Of a stretch of DNA of 64,000 nucleotides, positions 10,531 to 19,418 are shown in pieces. Numbering within the stretch: position 1 is the stretch's first letter; each line of letters starts with the position of its first letter. Under the pieces are notes generated by a model, which saw nothing but the letters and a program-made list of their open reading frames with translations, was not told the origin of the DNA and searched no databases. A program made the position numbers and the translations under genes. The DNA comes from Aliarcobacter faecis. Lineage in GTDB: Bacteria; Campylobacterota; Campylobacteria; Campylobacterales; Arcobacteraceae. The DNA is taken from contig NZ_CP053837.1 in assembly GCF_013201705.1 (NCBI RefSeq), positions 496,001 through 560,000 on the forward strand, read 5' to 3'.

Positions 10531-11094
10531 CTAAATTATAAATTTTTTTAGATTTTCAAGTGAGAGTTTATGATAATTTAGAAAACTTGAGTTTTCATCT
10601 CCAATATATCTATAAAATTTCATACCTTTTATAGAAAACTGTTCTTCAAAATCTTTTGGTTTTAGCTTTTCAAACTCAAAGTGAGTGTCTATATATTTTT
10701 TTTGATACTCTATAAAAATCTCATTTTTTATATCCAAAATATTTTCACCCTTAAAGATTTCAGGGCAAGAGTTGTCAATATATATTTGATTATCTAAATT
10801 TGGACTTAGTGGATAGGTTTTACAAACATTTGGACGATTTTCATAGATTGTACAAATGTTCTTTTCTAAATATGGACAACTATCAAATCCATTTGAAAGT
10901 AAAATTATAGGTTTTATGAAGTTTAAAGAACCAAATATAAATAAAATAGGAAAGTTTTTATAAACCTCTTCAAACTCCTCTTTTAAAATTTGTGAATAAA
11001 GTGTTCCAAAACTTCCTTTACAGCATCTTGCTTCACAATTTTTACAATTTCCAAAATATAGTTCTCTATTTTCTAATTTTACAAAATTTTTCAT
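10531..11094 (-). CDS. YkgJ-family cysteine-cluster protein
   Basis: 187 residues. The N-terminal cluster CKNCEARCCKG (about 17-27), the central CPYLEKNICTIYENRPNVCKTYPL and the later NSCPE give the eight-cysteine pattern of the YkgJ/UPF0153 family, thought to bind zinc or an Fe-S cluster. Function is not established for the family. Monocistronic, convergent with groEL. Confidence 0.82.
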   Translation of the reverse strand: MKNFVKLENRELYFGNCKNCEARCCKGSFGTLYSQILKEEFEEVYKNFPILFIFGSLNFIKPIILLSNGFDSCPYLEKNICTIYENRPNVCKTYPLSPNLDNQIYIDNSCPEIFKGENILDIKNEIFIEYQKKYIDTHFEFEKLKPKDFEEQFSIKGMKFYRYIGDENSSFLNYHKLSLENLKKFII

Positions 11095-11175
11095 GGAGCA
11101 ATATTATCACTTTTGGTGTTAAATTAATTGCTTTTAGGTAAAATAATCAGATGAAAAATATACAAAAATCAAAAA

Positions 11176-11207
11176 CTGACACTTTTCTGACACAACTTAA
11201 CTATAAT
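11176..11207 (+). promoter_or_regulatory. tandem-repeat operator and -10 box of the first two-component operon
   Basis: CTGACAC occurs at 11176-11182 and 11187-11193, a direct repeat with an 11-bp period as used by OmpR/PhoB-type regulators. TATAAT lies at 11202-11207, 26 bases from the first repeat start. The repeats occupy the -35 region, as in activator-dependent promoters. The same layout recurs at 13707-13738. With ATG at 11214 the mRNA would be almost leaderless. Confidence 0.6.
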
Positions 11208-11213
11208 GGTAGT

Positions 11214-11879
11214 ATGAAGATTTTAATTATAGAAGATGATATTCAGCTGAATACCACAATTACAAACTTTTTGAACTATAAAGGATTTGAAACTACATCA
11301 GTTGAAGATGGAGAAGAAGCTTTGATTTATATTGATAAGAATTTTTATGATTTGTATATTATAGATATAAATATTCCAAAAATTTCTGGTTTAGAGGTTT
11401 TAAAGTATATTAGGCAAAAAGATTTAACAACACCAATTATTATAATTACAGCTTCTTTAGAGCTTGAGAATTTAAAAATTGCATATAAAAATGGTTGTGA
11501 TGAGTATATTAAAAAACCATTTTATCTTGAAGAGTTAGAGATAAAAATAGATAAATTTTGTAGTCAAAGTGATAAAAAAGAGTGTATTAAAATTTCAGAT
11601 AATATTTTTTATGATATAGATTGTGAAGAGTTGAGGATTAATGAAGAGATAAAAAGGCTTAGAAAAAAAGAGAAAAGACTTTTGACAATTTTGTTACAAA
11701 ATATAAATAAAACGGTTTTAACTGAAACTTTAGAGAATTATGTTTGGGAGAATGAGATAAAAGATTCTTATCCTTTAAGACAACTTGTAAATGATTTACG
11801 AAAATATTTTGATGCAGAAGGAAAATTCATTTTTTCCGAGGTTGGAATTGGTTATAGATTTGAAGTAAAAAAGAGTTAA
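11214..11879 (+). CDS. OmpR-family response regulator
   Basis: Receiver domain (MKILIIEDD, phospho-acceptor in YIIDINIPKISG, lysine in KKPF) followed by a winged-helix DNA-binding domain (RLRKKEKRLLTILL, VRQ-type recognition segment PLRQLVNDLRK, GIGYRFE). I start at ATG 11214, where the receiver begins; an ATG at 11151 would add 21 residues and would place the direct repeats and TATAAT box inside the gene. The histidine kinase follows after three bases. The gene is probably autoregulated through the 11-bp direct repeats. Confidence 0.85.
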   Translation: MKILIIEDDIQLNTTITNFLNYKGFETTSVEDGEEALIYIDKNFYDLYIIDINIPKISGLEVLKYIRQKDLTTPIIIITASLELENLKIAYKNGCDEYIKKPFYLEELEIKIDKFCSQSDKKECIKISDNIFYDIDCEELRINEEIKRLRKKEKRLLTILLQNINKTVLTETLENYVWENEIKDSYPLRQLVNDLRKYFDAEGKFIFSEVGIGYRFEVKKS

Positions 11880-11882
11880 TGG

Positions 11883-13691
11883 ATGAAATTAAGGTATCAG
11901 TTATATCTTTTTTTACTTTTTTTATCTACTATTTTATTTTTAGTTTTAACTTTAAATTATATCTCTTATAAAAATCAATATGAAAAAGATTTAAAAAACT
12001 TTGTTAATAGTGAAATAAGGTTACATAAAAAGGCAATTTTATCTTCAATTCAAACTAGAGATAGTGGTTTTGAACAAGAAAAAGAGCTTTTTTTTAATAT
12101 TTCTAAAGATGCTTTAGATTTATTAAAAAAAGATAAGAACTTAAATTTAGGTGCTTTAAAAAGTGTTTTACGTTCGAAATATAATTTAAAAGGTTTTGAT
12201 TTTGAACTATATTTAATAGATAATTCTTATAAGGTTTATAGAACTACATATAAAAAAGATTTGAATTTTGATTTAAAAAATATAAAAGATGCCAAAAATT
12301 TTTTAGATAAGAGTTCAGATGGAAATATATACTTTTCAAAATTTATTATTAGTGATCCTCTTAGTTTAGAATATAAACTATACTCTTATGCCAAAATTTC
12401 AGATGGAGATTATTTACAAATATCTTTTATAAATAATCAAATATCAAATACTTCAATGACCTCTCTTGTTCAAAATTTGAAATCAGCAAGTACTGTAAAA
12501 GTTTATAATGTTTTTAAAAATCAAAATGGTTTTTCATATTATAATTTGTTAAAAGGTATAGAAACTGATACTAAAGAGAAGTTTTTTAAATCTTTGGAAA
12601 TTATAGATAAAGATGAGATTTTTAAAAATAGTATTATTCATTCAGGAATAAATTTTATAGAGATTGAAGAGTTAGAAGATAATATCTTAACTATAACTAC
12701 CCCTATATTTGATAAAAATATGTTTACTATTTTAGGATATGAAAATGTTGTAATAGAGCTAAAAATAGATTTAAGTCAAAAAATAGAGTTTATGAATGAT
12801 ATAAAAAAACTTTTTATAAGCTCTTTAATTGTTATTTTTTTTATTTTGCTACTAATTTTTACATTTATTCAAAATAGATTTACAAAACCAATTGAATCTA
12901 TTCTAAAGAGTATAAAAGAGTCAAAGAAAGTTGATGAAGAGCTTTTAAATTATAATAATGAATTATCAGAAATAGCAAATAAATATAATATCTTATATGA
13001 TAAATTTTCAAAAGAGTTAGAGTCAAATAATAATCTTTTAAAGGAAAATAAGAAATTTATTGCTGATACTGTGCATCAAATAAGAACACCTCTTACAAAT
13101 ATTATGATGAATGGAGAGATGATAAAAAAATTCCAAAAAGATAAATCTATGGATGTTTTTATTGAGCAAATTGATGCTTCAATTAATATGCTTTCAAACT
13201 CTTATGAAGATTTAGCATATTTAATAACTTCAAATTCAATAGAATATAAACCAAAAAATATAGATTTAACTAAAGCTTTAAAAGATAGAATAAAATTCTT
13301 TACTACTATTAGTAAGGTTAATTTTAAAATTATTAAAGAAAAATTAGAGGATGATATTTTTATAAATATAAATGATATAGAATTAGAAAGATTAATAGAT
13401 AATAACCTTTCAAATGCAATAAAATATGCCTTTAAAGATAAAGATATACATATAATTTTAAGAAAAGAATATGATTTTGCTATTTTAGAATTTATAAGTT
13501 TTGGAAATGAGATAAAAAACAAAAAGAAAATCTTTCACAAAAATTATAGAGAGGATGAAGCTAAAAGAGGTTTAGGATTGGGGCTTTTTATGGTTAGTAA
13601 TATTTGTAATAAATATGATATAAAATATGAAGTCTCATATAAAGAGGGACAAAATATATTTAAATATATTTTAAAAATAGAAAATATTTAA
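11883..13691 (+). CDS. membrane sensor histidine kinase
   Basis: 602 residues. TM1 at ~8-27, a ~280-residue periplasmic sensor region, TM2 at ~306-328, then a dimerisation/phospho-acceptor helix with HQIRTPLTN (His in HQIRTP), and an ATPase domain with N box NNLSNAIKYAF and G box GLGLGLF. It phosphorylates the regulator encoded immediately upstream. The sensor domain is not recognised, so the signal is unknown. The C-terminal ATPase domain is compact but the key motifs are present. Confidence 0.88.
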   Translation: MKLRYQLYLFLLFLSTILFLVLTLNYISYKNQYEKDLKNFVNSEIRLHKKAILSSIQTRDSGFEQEKELFFNISKDALDLLKKDKNLNLGALKSVLRSKYNLKGFDFELYLIDNSYKVYRTTYKKDLNFDLKNIKDAKNFLDKSSDGNIYFSKFIISDPLSLEYKLYSYAKISDGDYLQISFINNQISNTSMTSLVQNLKSASTVKVYNVFKNQNGFSYYNLLKGIETDTKEKFFKSLEIIDKDEIFKNSIIHSGINFIEIEELEDNILTITTPIFDKNMFTILGYENVVIELKIDLSQKIEFMNDIKKLFISSLIVIFFILLLIFTFIQNRFTKPIESILKSIKESKKVDEELLNYNNELSEIANKYNILYDKFSKELESNNNLLKENKKFIADTVHQIRTPLTNIMMNGEMIKKFQKDKSMDVFIEQIDASINMLSNSYEDLAYLITSNSIEYKPKNIDLTKALKDRIKFFTTISKVNFKIIKEKLEDDIFININDIELERLIDNNLSNAIKYAFKDKDIHIILRKEYDFAILEFISFGNEIKNKKKIFHKNYREDEAKRGLGLGLFMVSNICNKYDIKYEVSYKEGQNIFKYILKIENI

Positions 13692-13706
13692 TAAAATTTA
13701 AAAAAT

Positions 13707-13738
13707 CTTACATTTATCTTACAATGGTTTTGTATATT
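13707..13738 (+). promoter_or_regulatory. second tandem-repeat promoter, same design as the two-component promoter
   Basis: CTTACA at 13707-13712 and 13718-13723 repeat with an 11-bp period; TATATT follows at 13733-13738. First-repeat-to--10 distance is 26 bases, exactly as at 11176-11207, and most bases align between the two sites. This implies that the upstream-encoded regulator also drives the short transcript that follows. Confidence 0.55.
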
Positions 13739-13744
13739 TTCAAA

Positions 13745-13839
13745 TCACAAGAACAATTATCTATATTATATAGTTTAATAGGGAAAGATTTATTTTACTT
13801 AATTTTGCGAAGCACCTTAAATTTTAAGGTGCCTTTTTT
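13745..13839 (+). ncRNA. candidate short regulatory RNA downstream of the two-component system
   Basis: A transcript starting ~7 bases after the -10 box at 13733-13738 would run ~95 bases to a strong terminator (13811-13839). No start codon with ribosome site lies inside. It could alternatively be just the 3' end of the kinase mRNA, but the dedicated regulated promoter argues for a separate RNA. Start is inferred from the promoter. Confidence 0.45.
13811..13839 (+). terminator. strong intrinsic terminator
   Basis: GCACCTTAA (13812-13820) and TTAAGGTGC (13824-13832) form the stem; C and six T follow. Confidence 0.9.
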
Positions 13840-13897
13840 ATTTATACTCAAAAAAACTCAATTTAGATACAATTAGCAAAAAAATCATGGAGAAATT

Positions 13898-14671
13898 GTG
13901 CAAAAAAAATTAATAAAGATTATAAAAAGAGCTGGAAAGATTTTAAAAAAAGGGTTTTATTCAAATAAATCTGTATCTTTTAAAGCAAAAAAAGATTTAG
14001 TTACAAAATATGATATAGCAGTAGAAAATTATTTAAAAAAGGAGTTCAGTAAATATTTTAAAGAGTTTAATATTATTGCTGAAGAGTCAGATAATTCAAA
14101 TATAGAGTTTAATAATTCAATAATAATTGACCCAATAGATGGAACAACAAACTTTGTAAATGGTGTTCCTCATACTGCTATCTCGGTTGGAGTTTATAAA
14201 GACAAAAAGCCTTATATCGGGGTAGTTTACAACCCAATTTTAGATGAACTCTATTTTGCAAAGGTTGGGAAAGGAGCATTTATAAATGGTGAAAAATTGA
14301 AAGTAAGTAAAGAAAAAATTTTACAAAAATCACTTTTAGCAACAGGTTTTCCATATAGTAGTGGTACAAATAATGAAGATTTGAAAGATGTTTTAATAAA
14401 AATAGAAAATATTTTACCTCATTGCCAAGATTTAAGAAGATTAGGAAGTGCTTCTATTGATTTATGTTTTGTTTCAAAAGGAGTTTTTGAAGGATATTAT
14501 GAGATGAATTTAAAACCTTGGGATGTTGCAGCAGGGATTATAATTTTAAGTGAAGCAGGTGGAAAAATATCAAATATTGAAGGTAATAGTTTTGATATGT
14601 TTAAAGATAAATATATAGTTGCTACAAATGGCAAGATACATGATGAACTTTTATCTAAACTTGATATTTAG
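13898..14671 (+). CDS. suhB: inositol monophosphatase family protein
   Basis: 257 residues. Metal and substrate motifs are complete: EES (in IIAEESDNS), DPIDGTTNFVNG and the late WDVAAGIIILSEAGG. The enzyme dephosphorylates inositol phosphates or related sugar/nucleotide phosphates. The start is GTG at 13898 with GGAG nine bases before; the nearby ATG at 13887 runs into a stop after eight codons. Single gene after the terminator of the two-component locus. The substrate, and whether it acts like E. coli SuhB in ribosome biogenesis, cannot be told. Confidence 0.88.
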   Translation: MQKKLIKIIKRAGKILKKGFYSNKSVSFKAKKDLVTKYDIAVENYLKKEFSKYFKEFNIIAEESDNSNIEFNNSIIIDPIDGTTNFVNGVPHTAISVGVYKDKKPYIGVVYNPILDELYFAKVGKGAFINGEKLKVSKEKILQKSLLATGFPYSSGTNNEDLKDVLIKIENILPHCQDLRRLGSASIDLCFVSKGVFEGYYEMNLKPWDVAAGIIILSEAGGKISNIEGNSFDMFKDKYIVATNGKIHDELLSKLDI

Positions 14672-14719
14672 AATATTTTTGTTAAAATCTTTAACTTTTA
14701 AAAAAACAAGGAATTTTTT

Positions 14720-16522
14720 ATGTGTGGAATAGTAGGTTATATAGGAAAGTATGATACAACAAAAATTTTATTAGATGGATTAAAAGAGCTTGAATATAGA
14801 GGATATGATAGTGCTGGAATTGCTGTATTAAATAAAAAAGGAATTGATGTTTTTAAAGCAGTTGGAAAGCTTATAAATCTTGAAGATAAAGTAAATGAGA
14901 GCAAAAAAGAGAGTTATAATTTAGGAATTGGACATACAAGATGGGCAACTCATGGGAAACCAACAGAGGTTAATGCCCATCCACATTTAGGAGAGTACTC
15001 TTATGTAGTTCACAATGGGATAATTGAGAATTATAAAGAGTTAAAAGATGAATTAATCTCTTTAGGACATAATTTTGTTTCACAAACAGATACAGAAGTT
15101 ATTGTTCATCTATTTGAACATTATAATAACAAATTAAAAGATGCAAAAAAATCTTTTCAAAAGACTATAGAGCGACTTGAAGGAGCTTTTGCAATACTTT
15201 TGATTACGAAAGATGAGCCAGAAAATATCTATTTTTATAAACTTGGAAGCCCTATGATTGTAGGAAAAGGTATAGAACCAGATGAGGTTTTATTCGCTTC
15301 TTCAGATTCAGCACTTATTGGACTTGCTAGTGATGTTGTATATCTTGATGATAGAGTTGGTGGAGTTGCAAGTAAAAAAGGGATTGAATTCTTCTCAAAA
15401 AATATAGTTTGGTCAAAACTTCCAACTTCAAAACAGTATGCTCAAAAAGATGGATTTAGATACTTTATGGAAAAAGAGATTTATGAGCAAAGTATTGTTG
15501 TAAGTGATAGTATGTTAGGAAGATTAAAAGATAATGAAGTAAATTTTGATGAGATTGAAGCTTCAATTTTAGATGGAATAGAAGAGATAAAAATTTGTGC
15601 TTGTGGAACTTCTTATCATGCAGGACTTACATCTTCATATTTGTTTGAAAGATTAGCAAAAATAAAATGCTCTGTTGAAGTTGCAAGTGAGTTTAGATAT
15701 AAAGAGCCACTTTTAACTCAAAATACTCTTTTTGTAGTAATTTCTCAAAGTGGTGAAACAGCAGATACTTTAGAAGCTTTAAAAATGGCAAAAAGTGCAG
15801 GATTAAAAACTTTGGTTATTTGTAATGTTGATAGTTCTTCAATGACAAGAGTTGCTGATTTTACAATTTTAACAAGAGCAGGAATAGAAAAAGGTGTAGC
15901 TTCAACAAAAGCATTTTCAACTCAAACAGTTGTTTTATGGATGTTAAGTCTCTATTTTGCAAAAGTTAGAAATACAATACAACAGCAAAAATTACAAGAT
16001 GAGATAAATACTTTAAGAGAAGTTCCTCTTGCACTTAAAGTTTATGAAAATATTCATGAAAAAGCAAAAAGATTATCAAAAAGATATCTTCATGGACATG
16101 GATTTTTCTTTATCGGAAGGGATGTTTTTTATCCACTAGCTCTTGAAGGTGCATTAAAATTAAAAGAGATTTCATACTTACATGCTGAGGGTTATCCAGC
16201 AGGAGAGATGAAACATGGTCCAATAGCACTTGCTGATCCAGAACTTTTTACTATTGCATTAATGCCAAAAAATATGCTTTATGACAAGATAAAATCAAAT
16301 GTAGAAGAGTTAAGTGCAAGAGATAGTACAATTTGTGCAATATCTTCACAAAATTTTGAATTGGCAGATGATTTTATAAAAATAAATGACACTTCTCATT
16401 ATATGTTAGAGTTTTTTGAGATGTTAGTTGTTCTTCAAATTTTATCTATGGAAATATCTATTCGTCTAAAAAATGATGTAGATATGCCAAGGAATCTTGC
16501 AAAATCTGTAACTGTTGAATAA
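14720..16522 (+). CDS. glmS: glutamine-fructose-6-phosphate aminotransferase
   Basis: 600 residues. The mature N-terminal Cys2 (MCGIVGYIG) is the glutaminase nucleophile; RGYDSAGIAV and HTRWATHG are class II amidotransferase motifs. The C-terminal half has two SIS isomerase domains (CGTSYHAG, SQSGETADTL, STKAFSTQ) and the end NLAKSVTVE. It makes glucosamine-6-phosphate for peptidoglycan and LPS. AAGG precedes ATG. Confidence 0.98.
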   Translation: MCGIVGYIGKYDTTKILLDGLKELEYRGYDSAGIAVLNKKGIDVFKAVGKLINLEDKVNESKKESYNLGIGHTRWATHGKPTEVNAHPHLGEYSYVVHNGIIENYKELKDELISLGHNFVSQTDTEVIVHLFEHYNNKLKDAKKSFQKTIERLEGAFAILLITKDEPENIYFYKLGSPMIVGKGIEPDEVLFASSDSALIGLASDVVYLDDRVGGVASKKGIEFFSKNIVWSKLPTSKQYAQKDGFRYFMEKEIYEQSIVVSDSMLGRLKDNEVNFDEIEASILDGIEEIKICACGTSYHAGLTSSYLFERLAKIKCSVEVASEFRYKEPLLTQNTLFVVISQSGETADTLEALKMAKSAGLKTLVICNVDSSSMTRVADFTILTRAGIEKGVASTKAFSTQTVVLWMLSLYFAKVRNTIQQQKLQDEINTLREVPLALKVYENIHEKAKRLSKRYLHGHGFFFIGRDVFYPLALEGALKLKEISYLHAEGYPAGEMKHGPIALADPELFTIALMPKNMLYDKIKSNVEELSARDSTICAISSQNFELADDFIKINDTSHYMLEFFEMLVVLQILSMEISIRLKNDVDMPRNLAKSVTVE

Positions 16523-16564
16523 TCTTATAAAATTAAAGTAAAATTTAGTTAAAATAAAAAACTT

Positions 16565-16583
16565 TTTCCCCTTTTTGGGGAAA
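16565..16583 (+). terminator. G/C hairpin between glmS and metK
   Basis: TTTCCCC, loop TTTTT, GGGGAAA. The run after it on + is only moderately T-rich (tagatttcttt), so it may be a weak glmS terminator or a leader hairpin of metK. Confidence 0.5.
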
Positions 16584-16635
16584 TAGATTTCTTTATATTT
16601 TATTTTAATTTCTTATATTTTTAAAAAAGAAAAAA

Positions 16636-16700
16636 TGGAAAACAAAGAATGGAAAACAACTCAAGCAAAGGCTTGTGGAAAACAAAGGATGGAAAACAAA
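16636..16700 (+). repeat. fourfold TGGAAAACAA repeat in front of metK
   Basis: TGGAAAACAA occurs at about 16636, 16650, 16675 and 16690, irregularly spaced, directly before the metK start. It is in frame with metK and would encode repeated MENK/WK units if translation began upstream. It looks like a locally duplicated leader. Confidence 0.6.
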
Positions 16701-17906
16701 ATGAAAAAAACTCAATACCTGTTTACAAGTGAAGTTGTAAGCCCTGGACACCCTGATAAATGTGCTGATATTATTGCTGATAGTATAGTTGATAGATTAA
16801 TAATTGAAGATAGTAATAGTAGAGTTGCAAGTGAAGTTTTTGTAGCTGGAAAGCATGTAGTTATTGGTGGCGAAGTTAAATCAAATGCAAAATTAAGTCA
16901 AGAAGATTATGAAAATTTGGTTAAAGATGCTTTGGCAAAAATAGGTTACGATGGTAAAAGTGCTTTTACAAAAGAGCAAGCTTTACATCCTGATGATGTA
17001 AAAGTTCAAGTTCTATTAAATCAACAAAGCCCTGATATTTCTCAAGGAGTTGATCAAACAACAGGAGAAATAGGAGCTGGTGATCAAGGAATTATGTTTG
17101 GTTTTGCTTCAAATGAAGCAGCAGAATTTATGCCAGCAGCAATAGTTTATGCAAGAAGACTTTGTGATACAGTTTATAATTATGCTTTAAATAATAAAGA
17201 TAAATTTGGAGTTGATATTAAAACTCAAGTTACTGTTGATTATGAGACAAAAGAGAACTTTGAAAATTGTTTGCCTAGAAAAATTCATACAATTGTAGTT
17301 TCGGCTCCTTCAACTGAAAGTTTAAAAATTGAAGAAGTAAGAGAAATAATTCAAAATTTAATTGATAATTCAGGATTACCTGAAAAATTATATGATAAAA
17401 ATAGTACGATTATTCATATTAATCCAACAGGAAGATATGTAAATCACTCATCATTACATGACAGTGGATTAACAGGAAGAAAGCTTATTGTAGATAGTTT
17501 TGGAGGTTATGCACCAATTGGTGGAGGAGCTCAAAGTAGTAAAGATTATACAAAAGTTGATAGAAGTGGACTTTATGCTGCAAGATGGATTGCAAAACAT
17601 ATTGTTGCTTCAGGATTAGCAAAAAAAGCAATAGTTCAAATATCTTATGCTATTGGAGTTGCAAGACCAACATCTGTTGCAGTTGATACAATGGGAACTT
17701 ATACAAAACATAATGATGATGTATTATCACAATTTGTAATGGATAATTTTGCTTTAACTCCAAAATGGATTACAAATAAATTTAATTTAGATAAACCAAG
17801 TGCTACAACATTTCTTTATGCTGATGTTGCTGCAAGAGGGCAAGTTGGACAACCTGATTATCCATGGGAAAAACTGGACGAGCTTGATAAATTTAAAAAT
17901 ATTTAA
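16701..17906 (+). CDS. metK: S-adenosylmethionine synthetase
   Basis: About 401 residues from MKKTQYLFTSEVVSPGHPDK; the family begins at this TSESVSxGHPDK segment, so I choose ATG 16701. An in-frame ATG at 16635 would add a repetitive 22-residue leader unlike any MetK. Further motifs: GAGDQGIMFGFA, GGGAQSSKDYTKVDRS (P-loop-like) and DVAARGQ near the end. It makes SAM from methionine and ATP. AAAGGA lies upstream. Next gene accD follows 30 bases later. Confidence 0.95.
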   Translation: MKKTQYLFTSEVVSPGHPDKCADIIADSIVDRLIIEDSNSRVASEVFVAGKHVVIGGEVKSNAKLSQEDYENLVKDALAKIGYDGKSAFTKEQALHPDDVKVQVLLNQQSPDISQGVDQTTGEIGAGDQGIMFGFASNEAAEFMPAAIVYARRLCDTVYNYALNNKDKFGVDIKTQVTVDYETKENFENCLPRKIHTIVVSAPSTESLKIEEVREIIQNLIDNSGLPEKLYDKNSTIIHINPTGRYVNHSSLHDSGLTGRKLIVDSFGGYAPIGGGAQSSKDYTKVDRSGLYAARWIAKHIVASGLAKKAIVQISYAIGVARPTSVAVDTMGTYTKHNDDVLSQFVMDNFALTPKWITNKFNLDKPSATTFLYADVAARGQVGQPDYPWEKLDELDKFKNI

Positions 17907-17936
17907 TTATAATATATCTTTATAAAAGGAGAAGTT

Positions 17937-18806
17937 GTGGATTTAAGAAACCTATTTAGCAAAATTTCATTTGATAACAAAAATAAAGAGCAAGCAACAA
18001 AAAAAGATGCTCCAAGTCACTGGATAAAGTGTCCTAATTGTAGTGCTTTGATGTTCTTTAAAGAGGTTGAAAACCAAGATAATGTTTGCCCTAAGTGTAG
18101 TTTTCATATGAGAGTTGGAGCAAAAAGAAGAATAGAAATTCTTAGTGATGAGGGAAGTTTTGTTGAATTTGATTCAAATTTAAAACCAAATGATCCTTTA
18201 AAATTTGTGGATAAACTTTCATATAAAAAAAGAGTAGAAGAGGGCTTTGAAAAGACTGGTAGAGTCTCTAGTGTGATTAGTGGAGAGTGTACAATTAACT
18301 CTATTCCTGTTCAACTAGTTGTTTTTGATTTTGCATTTATGGGTGGAAGTTTAGGTAGTGTTGAAGGTGAAAAAATAGTGCGAACTGTAAATAGAGCAAT
18401 AAAAAAGAGGGAGCCAGTTATTATTGTATCAGCATCAGGTGGTGCAAGAATGCAAGAATCAACTTTTGCATTAATGCAAATGGCAAAAACAAGTGCAGCA
18501 CTTAAAAAACTTGATGGACATAAATTACCATATATTTCTATTTTAACAGATCCAACAATGGGTGGAGTTTCTGCTTCTTTTGCTTTTTTAGGAGATATTA
18601 TTATGGCTGAACCAGGTGCTTTAATTGGTTTTGCAGGGCAAAGAGTAATAAAACAAACTATTGGAGCAGATTTGCCTGAAGGTTTTCAAAGGGCCGAATT
18701 TTTACTAGAAAAAGGTTCTATTGATATGGTTGTAAATAGAAGAGAGATGAAAAAAACTCTTAGTGATTTATTAACTATACTTAAAAATGAAGAGAAAATC
18801 TCTTAA
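17937..18806 (+). CDS. accD: acetyl-CoA carboxylase carboxyltransferase beta subunit
   Basis: 289 residues. An N-terminal zinc ribbon (CPNC and CPKC, ~33-55) is followed by the crotonase-like carboxyltransferase core (GGSLGSVEGEKI, SASGGARMQES, DPTMGGVSASFA, FAGQRVI). With AccA it transfers the carboxyl group to acetyl-CoA for fatty acid synthesis. Start GTG 17937 with AAAGGAG just upstream. thiE starts at the base after its stop codon. Confidence 0.96.
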   Translation: MDLRNLFSKISFDNKNKEQATKKDAPSHWIKCPNCSALMFFKEVENQDNVCPKCSFHMRVGAKRRIEILSDEGSFVEFDSNLKPNDPLKFVDKLSYKKRVEEGFEKTGRVSSVISGECTINSIPVQLVVFDFAFMGGSLGSVEGEKIVRTVNRAIKKREPVIIVSASGGARMQESTFALMQMAKTSAALKKLDGHKLPYISILTDPTMGGVSASFAFLGDIIMAEPGALIGFAGQRVIKQTIGADLPEGFQRAEFLLEKGSIDMVVNRREMKKTLSDLLTILKNEEKIS

Positions 18807-19418
18807 ATGTCTTCAAATTTAGAAAAAGCTTTAGGATTTAATCTTGAAGCTTTTAACTATTTATATGTTTTATGTGATTATGAAACACTTTTAAAAAAAA
18901 ATATAACTTTTGAACAATATTTAGAAATTCTAAAAAAGTATGATATTAAACTTTTACAATATAGAGATAAAATCTCAAGTTTAGAAATTCAAAAACAAAA
19001 TCTTATTTTTCTTAAAAAAAATTTAAATATTCCAATTATAGTAAATGATAAAATAGAGTTAATAGATTATGTAGATGGGCTTCATTTAGGGCAAGAAGAT
19101 TTTTCCAAATTTCATAACGATAAAAAAATCGCAATAAAACTTATAAGGGCTAAAATTAAAGATAAGCTTTTAGGACTTTCAACTCATAATGAATTAGAAA
19201 TTCTTGAAGCAAATAGTTTAGAACTTGATATGATAGGATTAGGAGCTTACAGAACTACAGCTACAAAGGATATTTCAAATATTTTAGGAGATAAACTTAG
19301 CTATTTAGCAAAAATTTCAAAATACCCTGTTTGTGCAATTGGTGGAGTAAAAGTTGAAGATACAATAGAAAATGTATATTTTAATTGTGTTGGAAGTGCT
19401 ATTTTAAATGAAAATTAA
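18807..19418 (+). CDS. thiE: thiamine phosphate synthase
   Basis: 203 residues, TIM-barrel ThiE/TenI family: LLQYRDK (substrate phosphate region), IIVNDKIEL, DGLHLGQEDF, LGLSTHN and CAIGGV. It joins the thiazole and pyrimidine halves of thiamine. The N terminus carries an extra ~20 residues compared with typical ThiE. Whether it is a true ThiE or a TenI-like relative cannot be fixed; QYRDK and HLGQED favour ThiE. Overlaps rlmH by 11 bases. Confidence 0.8.
   Translation: MSSNLEKALGFNLEAFNYLYVLCDYETLLKKNITFEQYLEILKKYDIKLLQYRDKISSLEIQKQNLIFLKKNLNIPIIVNDKIELIDYVDGLHLGQEDFSKFHNDKKIAIKLIRAKIKDKLLGLSTHNELEILEANSLELDMIGLGAYRTTATKDISNILGDKLSYLAKISKYPVCAIGGVKVEDTIENVYFNCVGSAILNEN

Noticed and set aside
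11151-11213. Upstream start for the first response regulator
   Set aside because: It adds 21 residues outside the receiver fold and would put the direct repeats and TATAAT box inside the coding part.
13724-13876. 50-codon open frame starting at ATG 13724 and running through the terminator
   Set aside because: No ribosome site, start lies upstream of the predicted -10, and the frame passes through the terminator stem; a small RNA or 3' end fits better.
16635-16700. Upstream start for metK
   Set aside because: It adds a repetitive 22-residue leader unlike MetK; kept as a repeat feature.
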